Assembly: GCA_002179805.1 (NCBI GenBank)
Contig: NAVB01001784.1
Span: 1-23,626 of the forward strand
DNA from: Acanthamoeba lenticulata
Taxonomy: Eukaryota; Discosea; Longamoebia; Acanthamoebidae
Direction of reading: 5' to 3'
Length of the DNA: 23,626 nucleotides
The stretch's first letter is position 1. Every line of letters starts with the position of its first letter. The position numbers and the translations under genes are program-made. Positions 18,264 through 23,626 of the stretch are shown here, piece by piece. Below the pieces are notes generated by a model that saw nothing but the letters and a program-made list of their open reading frames with translations, had not been told where the DNA came from and did no database searches.

Positions 18264-18796
18264 ATGGGCAAGAGTCTGCGCGCGAAGAGCCAGAAGCGGA
18301 AGAGGACGGAGAAGCGGGAAAAGCTTGACAACTGGGAGACGAAGAACATCGAAGCCTTGTACGACAAGATGAAGCAGATTATGGAAGCCCCGCGGCCAGA
18401 GCCACGTACGTTGTTTTCCACGATTCAAATGTGTGAGATTTGCACTCTTGTGCAAATCTCATCTGGTGATTTTTGTCCGTTCATTTCATCTGACATTAAT
18501 TTTGTGTTCATCTTGATGATTATTTGTCATGGACAGCCGTCCAGATCAAGGAAGAGCAAAAGGAAGAGGACACAGAGGAAATGAACGAAGGCACTTCCGC
18601 TGCGGTTGGGAAGAAGCAGACGAAGAGGAGCTCGAGGAGCAAGGCGCGCGTGGTGGTGGAGCTCGAGTCGAGCATCGACAAGGAGACGAGGCAACGAAAA
18701 GAACGAGTCGCCAAGAAGAAGAGCAAGAAGGCAGGCAAGGGCCTCAGTACGGAGAAAATGGACGTCGAGCAGGAGAAGCGGAAGGCCTCTGAGTAA
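18264..18796 (+). CDS. LLPH-like small basic nuclear protein
   Basis: Exons 18264-18405 and 18537-18796 give 133 residues. The N-terminus MGKSLRAKSQKRKRTEKREK matches the start of LLPH/LAPS18-like proteins (a Met-x-Lys-Ser-Leu-Arg-x-Lys opening followed by a Lys/Arg cluster). The C-terminal RQRKERVAKKKSKKAGKGL resembles the basic, Gly-Leu-ending tail of that family. The middle is Glu-rich. Human LLPH is a nucleolar chromatin- or RNA-associated protein; a nuclear or nucleolar location here follows from the basic clusters and family, and function is otherwise unknown. The start is a Met in the context CAACATGG. The single intron (18406-18536, 131 bases) is the longest in the window and AT-rich. 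The gene converges on the F-box/LRR gene with a gap of 91 bases. Confidence 0.78.
18434..18461. repeat. Perfect 12-bp inverted repeat with 4-base loop in the LLPH-like intron
   Basis: TGAGATTTGCAC at 18434-18445 and its exact reverse complement GTGCAAATCTCA at 18450-18461 flank TCTT. In the pre-mRNA this would fold into a stable hairpin about 30 bases after the 5' splice site. No flanking conserved boxes of a known small RNA class are evident. Confidence 0.85.
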
Positions 18797-18887
18797 CAGT
18801 TTTATGCCCCTTCGCACATGAAGCATGCACCCCACTCTCCTGGCCACGCACCTTCATTCTCCTCTTCATCCTCGCGCTGGCGTGCTG

Positions 18888-20529
18888 CTACTGCTCCCAG
18901 AACTCGTCTACTGGTCGCTCCTCATCGTAGTCGTCGATGTAGCGGCACAAGACGTTGGTGGGCAGAGCCCGCAGCAACGAGGCCTCGGGCAGAGGCGGCG
19001 TGAGCACTAGACGCCGAAGCGAGGTCGCGAGGCCCGCCAAGAGGCTGCCGTCGAGGCTGAGGTGGCTCGTCCTGAGCCGCAGGGTGTGTAGGCGAGTGAG
19101 TTGAGTCAGAGGTAGCAGGCAGGCCTCATCGTCCTCTTCCTCCCACCGCAGGCTGAGCTGGCTCAGGCGCGGCAGGGCGGCACATAGGCGCGCCAGGTGC
19201 ATCTCGCTGAGACATTTGAGGCAAATGTCCAGTGCCTCCAGCCGTGGCGCCGTGCAAACAAAGTCGAACTGCGTGAGGACGTTCCTCAGCCTGAGCCGCT
19301 GGAGCGAGGCGGGGAGCTGCCTGCACTGGATGGGGATGCGGCCTTCCACGCGCAGTTGCGTGAGAGCGGAGGGCAGAGCGGCCCAGCCCTGCGCCGATGC
19401 CGCCGCCGCGTCGAAGATGGACAACTGGCACAGGCCAGCTGGGAGGTGTTGGATGTGGGCATCTGTGAAGGAGCAGCCGTGGAGGGTGCGGATGCTGTCC
19501 GAGAGGTGGCTCAGCCAGCGCGGCCTTGTCTCATCGCTGAGACGGATGCTCTCCAACTGGGGCAGATGTGGAAAACAGGATCCCTTGACCACGCATCCCC
19601 AAACGTTGAGTTTGCGCAGGTTGGTCAGTTTCGAGAGGCAATGGAGCCCCTTGTCTGTAACTTCGGTATTGGATAGGTTGAGCGCAGTCAGGTTGGGCAG
19701 CTTTGCTATCGGCGACAGTGACTCATCATTCACTTGATCAAGAGCAACACCAATTGTTAGCAAACCGACAACTAACCTCGGGTCGGAGAGCGGTTGGGCT
19801 GCTGTACCATCGTGGGCTTGCGTCAAGTCAAGAGTTCGAAGAGTGGAGGGAAGAGAAGAGAAGAACGGAAGGGCGAAACTGCCGTGCAGAGAAATGGACT
19901 GGCAACAGCTTCCCTGAGTCCTGACGAAACGGACAAGCATATTCAAAGTCTAACTGGCACGTCGCAGTCAGCATCCAAACGTTGCACAGTGGGGAGTGGG
20001 TGCGCAGGTTACCTGATTGTTTTGTGATGACCACCGGCTCAGATCCATTGAGCGCAGTGGTCCGCAGGTCGCCAACAGTTGCATGCGATGCTGCAAGGCT
20101 TTCGTCGTGACGGCCTGGAAGCCAAGACGGCCTAAAGAGGCATCGTGTGCGCTGGACTTTGCAAGCGTCCTTTGCCACCACTTGCGTGTGAGCAGGAGAC
20201 TGCACTCCATCATCCTAAAACTAGGCTTACCTCCAGAGGCGGCAGACGAAAGCGACCCTGCTCAACCTCTCACCAATGGGCACGAACTCAAATATCTGCA
20301 ACCATATTTCGGATGGCAGCAGGCCGCTGCTTTCCACTCGCTGTCGTTTGAGCGGGGCTGGTTCGTCTTCTTCTCTGTGCCTCTTCGGCACTCCCGCGCT
20401 TTGAGCGTAGAGTAGGCATCGTCTGCGCCTTATGTCTTGGAGACGCTCCCGAATGGACGCTCCACCATCACTAAGCCGTTCCAGCAGTGGCTGCAAGAGG
20501 GTGTCCTCTTCTTCGTCCAGCACTTCCAT
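18888..20529 (-). CDS. F-box/leucine-rich-repeat protein
   Basis: Exons 20529-20231, 20199-20013, 19913-19808 and 19732-18888 give about 478 residues. A charged N-terminus is followed by an F-box (LPSEIWLQIFEFVPIGERLSRVAFVCRLW, about residues 70-110) and then LRRs (LRSMDLSRW, STLRTLDLTQ, LPNLTALNLSNTEVTDKGL, LTNLRKLNVWGC and further repeats to the end). Such proteins bind Skp1 through the F-box and select substrates for SCF ubiquitin ligases through the LRRs. The second-to-third exon acceptor is ambiguous: 19914 or 19899 both keep frame, differing by five residues. Intron 19807-19733 is 75 bases and stop-free, contains TTTGCTAAC, and its removal restores an LRR. Intron 20230-20200 is only 31 bases. 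The last exon reads TAG at 18890-18888 after an acidic tail (DDYDEERPVDEFWEQ). Confidence 0.83.
20200..20230 (-). other. 31-base intron in the F-box gene
   Basis: The F-box exon must leave its frame because GGTAAG at its end gives a stop. A strong donor AG|GTAAGC and the acceptor GTGCAG enclose 31 bases. Joining gives CRLWSLLLTRKWW, the expected F-box ending. A nearer AG (TTTTAG) would give a 16-base intron and four extra residues, also in frame. Either is far below the 55-130 bases of all other introns here. Confidence 0.65.
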
Positions 20530-20654
20530 TTTCTCTGGCTTCCTTATCAAATCCGGTATTTGCTTTGTTGTGCTTCGGAAAAAAGAAAATAGAACAATTT
20601 TAAAAAAAATACACGTAAAAGCTTCCTCTTCTAGCACCTCTCTGCGGCGCTTCT

Positions 20655-23500
20655 CTACGTCGACGACGGCGGGGATGAGGCATAAAGCGTCATGTCCGCT
20701 TGAAGCTTTTCCATGAGCGCGTTGGCCTCGTGGAGATGGGCCTTGATGGCGGCGAGGTCGGCCTGCCACCGGGTGGCCAGAAGTTGCACGGCTTCGTTGG
20801 CCGCCATCGTCGGAACGGTGCGGTGCAGCTCTCCCTCGGTGGTCGTTGCGTCCGAAGAGTTGAGGAAGAAGTAGGTGAACAGGGCCAGCAAGCCCACGAG
20901 GATGGACGTCACGAGGACCACCCGCGTGGGGTCGTTGAGGAGGCTTTCCAGCAGTCCACCGCTACCTCGGTTTGGTTCTCGAGTCGGCTGAGGCTTTGCA
21001 GAGCCGACCATCGAGGTCGGGGTCGAAGTCTGTACAGCGGGCGCCGTCGTGGCGGGGGAGGACGACGGTTGGTGCTTCTTTATCTCGGGTGTTCCGGGAC
21101 TGGCAGGCACAGAGGAGCTCAACGTTGTGCAGGCGTCGGCGTCGGTCTCACCGGTGGTAAGGCCTCTCTTGGCCGCCAGGACGCTCCGGGCGTCGCTGAT
21201 GAAGGACTCAAAGTGTTCCTTGACGCCATTGATCGAGCCGCGCTCGATGGTGCCCTTGAGCCCGAATGGGACCTTGATCCAGTCCACCCAAAGCCACACG
21301 TGGATGTTGACCAGCTGTGGTTGCTCTTCGCATACCTCCCAGTAAGTCTTCACCGTGAAGTCGCTGGCCATCGGCACACCCTCCATGCGCGAGTCGGTTC
21401 CAAAGAGGAATTGTCTGCGTATCCCGGGAACGACGCACACACACACACACACACAGAGCCAGCCTCCCCGTCAGTTTGGGTGCTGTTGCGTAGGAGAAGA
21501 AAGGAGGCGGAGCGAACTTGTTATTGACCAGACAAGCCTGCTGCGTCTGGTCGACCTTGCAGATCTTGCCTCGCATGAGCTTGGACTTGATTTCCTGCTC
21601 AAAGTAGTGGGGACGGACGTATATGCCGCCTTCACCAACGCTCCACTCTCCCGTTCGCGCCACTGTTGGCCACAGCGGTCGAGATGAATAATTCAATAAT
21701 TATTGAATTTTTGGTTCTGAGTTAAAACCGAAAAGATGGGCGGGTGCGCACCCTTGTCGCCCTTGGCATAATGTACATCCGAGTAGAACTTGGGTTCGCT
21801 GAAGAAGAGCTTCCAAAACTGCTTCAAACTCACCTCGAGCACGGCCGATGCATCTGAAACGTAAACACACCGCACAGTTGCTGTCAGCCACGAACAACAA
21901 GTATTTTAAATAGGGCGTAAGCGCGTGTACCGGGCGACTTGGCCGCATGCGGAGGCACGTATTGGATCTTTTCCGCGAGCGGTGGAAGCACGACATCCTC
22001 TTCATCAGCTGCCGGTACTGGCGTGGACGTAGCGTAGGCTGTGGGCTCAAAGTCAGAGTGGATGTCTTCCATGGCGGAGATGTCGTCGGTGGAGCTCTCC
22101 AGCGACATAAGCGCAGCCGTAGAGCTGCTCAAGCCTGGTACTGAGAAGAGCAAAAGGGGTAAGGAGCCAACAAATGTGCCGCGGTAGAATTGACGCCGCG
22201 TACCAGACTTGCCGTCGTCCTGGATGGAGAGGGCCTTGACCTTGAGGGGGTCCTTCAAGTCGTCCAGGTTGATCGACTACCTCGAAGCGAAAAGGCGCGG
22301 GATCAGTTCGTTGTTGGGTGGGAGGACGACGAAAGAGGGAGAGCACTTAGAACACGCACAGTGTCTCCTTGCGCACATCGCCACAGAGCATTGAAGGTCT
22401 TGAACGCCCGCTCGCGATGGTGCCAGTGGCTGAAATAGTACTGTCAAGACCACGCGATAAGTGAGGCGGCACACCTACCCAACCAAGTTGTTGAGTAAAG
22501 GTACCTTCTTGCCCTTGGGGAACTCAGGAGAGGTAGTGATTATCTGGATGGCGTTGATGACTTTGAGAGTGATAGACTGGATATCCGAGATGGCAACTTT
22601 CGCCTAAGGAAGTCAAGTGGGAGAGCAGGAGGCTGGTCAGTCAAGCTGACAGAGACAAAAGGCGAGCGACCGAGAGCGCACCGTGGTGAGGCCACTGGAG
22701 GAGGTGAAGCAGAGATAATTCGGAAAGACATACAGCTTGCCGTGATGAATGATGCCAGTCTTGTGATAGGCACACCTGAAGCCTGGGTCGATACAAGAAG
22801 AGTCACGATGCGTGTGCGCCGTTAGTGGGAATTGTGGTCAGTCACAAAAAGTCCAGCTGCCAGGAAACCTGCAAAACGTTAGTGAAAGGTCTTGCGTACT
22901 GTTTAACTGCTTCTGGATCTCCTCTAGCGGGATTTGAAACTTTTTAGCTTGCTTGACTTCATCCTGCTCCTTCTTCTTGATTTTCTTGCTGTTCCGCTCA
23001 TCTTCTTTTTGCTTCTTCTCGAGTTCCTTCTTCAACAGCTTTTCGCTCTTCTTGCGCAGAGCCTCCTTGCTTTCTTCAGGCAGCTCCTGCAAGAGAGCCG
23101 CCACCTTTTGGTCGTCGTCGAAAGAGGCCAGTAGGCTGTCCTTGCGCGCTCGGTGCATGAGAGGAGAAGAAGAAGAAGATAGAGTTCCCCCGGGCGAAGA
23201 TGAGAGCAGCTCCCTTTCAGACCCGCTGCGTGGTTTAGCAGGTGGGCTGTTTGATGGCGGGTCGCTGGGGACCGTGGACACAGAAATGGATGCTGAGAAA
23301 TTGAGATTGGAAGATGAGGGGGGCCGTTGGGAAGGAAGTTTTGTGTCCACTGCCCCCACGGTGACGAATCGTCCTCGCATTTGAGGAAAGAGGCCTCCTT
23401 CAGCCTTCTTATCCATATCAAATGACCTTGTCCTAGCGTGCTGGCCAGGCAACTCTTGGCCCTTGTGACCAGCTTGTGATTCGGATTGACTGTGCAACAT
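20655..23500 (-). CDS. GRAM-VASt protein with C-terminal membrane anchor (Lam/GRAMD1-type sterol transfer)
   Basis: Exons 23500-22900, 22782-22682, 22603-22505, 22440-22360, 22276-22204, 22140-21931, 21853-21752, 21662-21518 and 21414-20655 give 723 residues. A Ser/Pro-rich N-terminus leads into a Lys/Glu coiled coil (about 140-190). A GRAM domain follows (about 195-300: SFRCAYHKTG, GKLYVFPNYLCFTS, VAISDIQSI, NAIQIIT, HHRERAFKTFNALW). An acidic linker precedes a VASt domain (about 389-525: LKQFWKLFFSEPKFYSD, GEWSVGEGGIYVRP, DFTVKTYWEV). One transmembrane helix (VVLVTSILVGLLALFTYFFL, about 636-655) and a short helical tail close the protein. In yeast Lam and animal GRAMD1/Aster proteins this layout anchors in the ER and moves sterol at membrane contact sites; that role is inferred. 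The start is the first Met of the frame. Confidence 0.9.
21436..21455. repeat. (CA)10 microsatellite in a GRAM-VASt intron
   Basis: Ten CA units lie in intron 21517-21415, just upstream of the acceptor before the last exon. On the sense strand it reads as (TG)10, a polypyrimidine-poor tract near a 3' splice site. Translating it gives a spurious Cys-Val run at the head of the ORF. Confidence 0.9.
21690..21709. repeat. 20-bp perfect AT-rich palindrome in a GRAM-VASt intron
   Basis: The 20 bases at 21690-21709 (AATTCAATAA and its exact reverse complement) are self-complementary with no loop. They lie in the intron 21751-21663, 27 bases upstream of the acceptor on the transcribed strand. The intron is much more AT-rich than its exons. 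Confidence 0.8.
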
Positions 23501-23626
23501 TATTGTTTTGTTCTGTCTTGGCCAAGATAGATATTACGCCCACGACGTCGAGGAGGTCGAAGAAGCAGGTTCCACCGAGAGGAGGGTGTGTGTAGATCGA
23601 CGGGGTGTGTCAGGTACGCGTGGAGA
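23501..23626. promoter_or_regulatory. Upstream region of the GRAM-VASt gene
   Basis: This final 126 bases lies 5' of the GRAM-VASt start codon on the minus strand and should contain its 5' UTR and part of its promoter. I see no ORF, RNA gene or clear core element in it. Confidence 0.35.

Noticed and set aside
20215..20230. 16-base intron in the F-box gene as the primary model
   Set aside because: It keeps frame but inserts four residues into the F-box end. The 31-base version gives the better CRLWSLLLTRKWW match. It is kept only as an alternative.
21415..21460. Cys-Val repeat protein at the head of the last GRAM-VASt ORF
   Set aside because: It is the translation of a (TG)n intron tract; the acceptor at 21415 and phase agreement place it outside the protein.
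1..23626. Defence system, viral insertion, operon or transposon
   Set aside because: All substantial coding is accounted for by eleven ordinary spliced or eukaryote-like genes; no integrase, transposase, terminal repeats, target duplications or CRISPR-like spaced repeats were seen.

Overview
The window looks like nuclear DNA of a free-living amoebozoan, most likely Acanthamoeba or a close relative. The exons are GC-rich and gaps between genes are mostly 90-550 bases. Ten of the eleven protein genes are cut by short GT-AG introns of about 55-130 bases. I assign 68 introns, each checked by reading-frame phase and protein-family continuity. I see no rRNA, tRNA, transposon, CRISPR or bacterial operon structure. 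Gene models are hand-spliced from sequence, without transcript evidence.

Layout, left to right: (1) 1-631 (+), the 3' end of a cytochrome P450 with a CYP152-like heme loop. (2) 753-5115 (-), a 19-exon PH-GRAM-myotubularin phosphoinositide phosphatase. (3) 5664-6554 (+), a small P-loop nucleoside-kinase-like protein. (4) 6660-7659 (-), a protein with eight CX9C motifs in two similar halves, the most unusual gene here. (5) 7851-10114 (+), a BTB-BACK-SPRY-like protein. (6) 10202-10621 (+), an intronless single-domain cupin. (7) 11030-17209 (+), a very long PPEF/RdgC-type Ser/Thr phosphatase with IQ motif and EF-hands. (8) 17301-18104 (-), a DUF2062-like membrane protein. (9) 18264-18796 (+), an LLPH-like nuclear basic protein. 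(10) 18888-20529 (-), an F-box/LRR protein. (11) 20655-23500 (-), a GRAM-VASt protein with a C-terminal membrane anchor (Lam/GRAMD1 type).

The genes form convergent pairs with short shared 3' gaps (1/2, 3/4, 7/8, 9/10) and divergent pairs likely to share promoter regions (2/3, 4/5, 8/9). There is no sign of an operon or single pathway. Some genes fall under common themes. Phosphoinositide and lipid membrane biology: myotubularin and GRAM-VASt. Calcium signalling: the EF-hand phosphatase. Ubiquitin-ligase adaptors: BTB-BACK and F-box/LRR. Mitochondrial intermembrane-space redox biology: the CX9C protein.

Several introns are multiples of three with no stop codon, so plain ORF finding reads through them. 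I removed them where the family alignment demands it. The catalytic motifs of both the myotubularin and the P-loop kinase are interrupted by introns.
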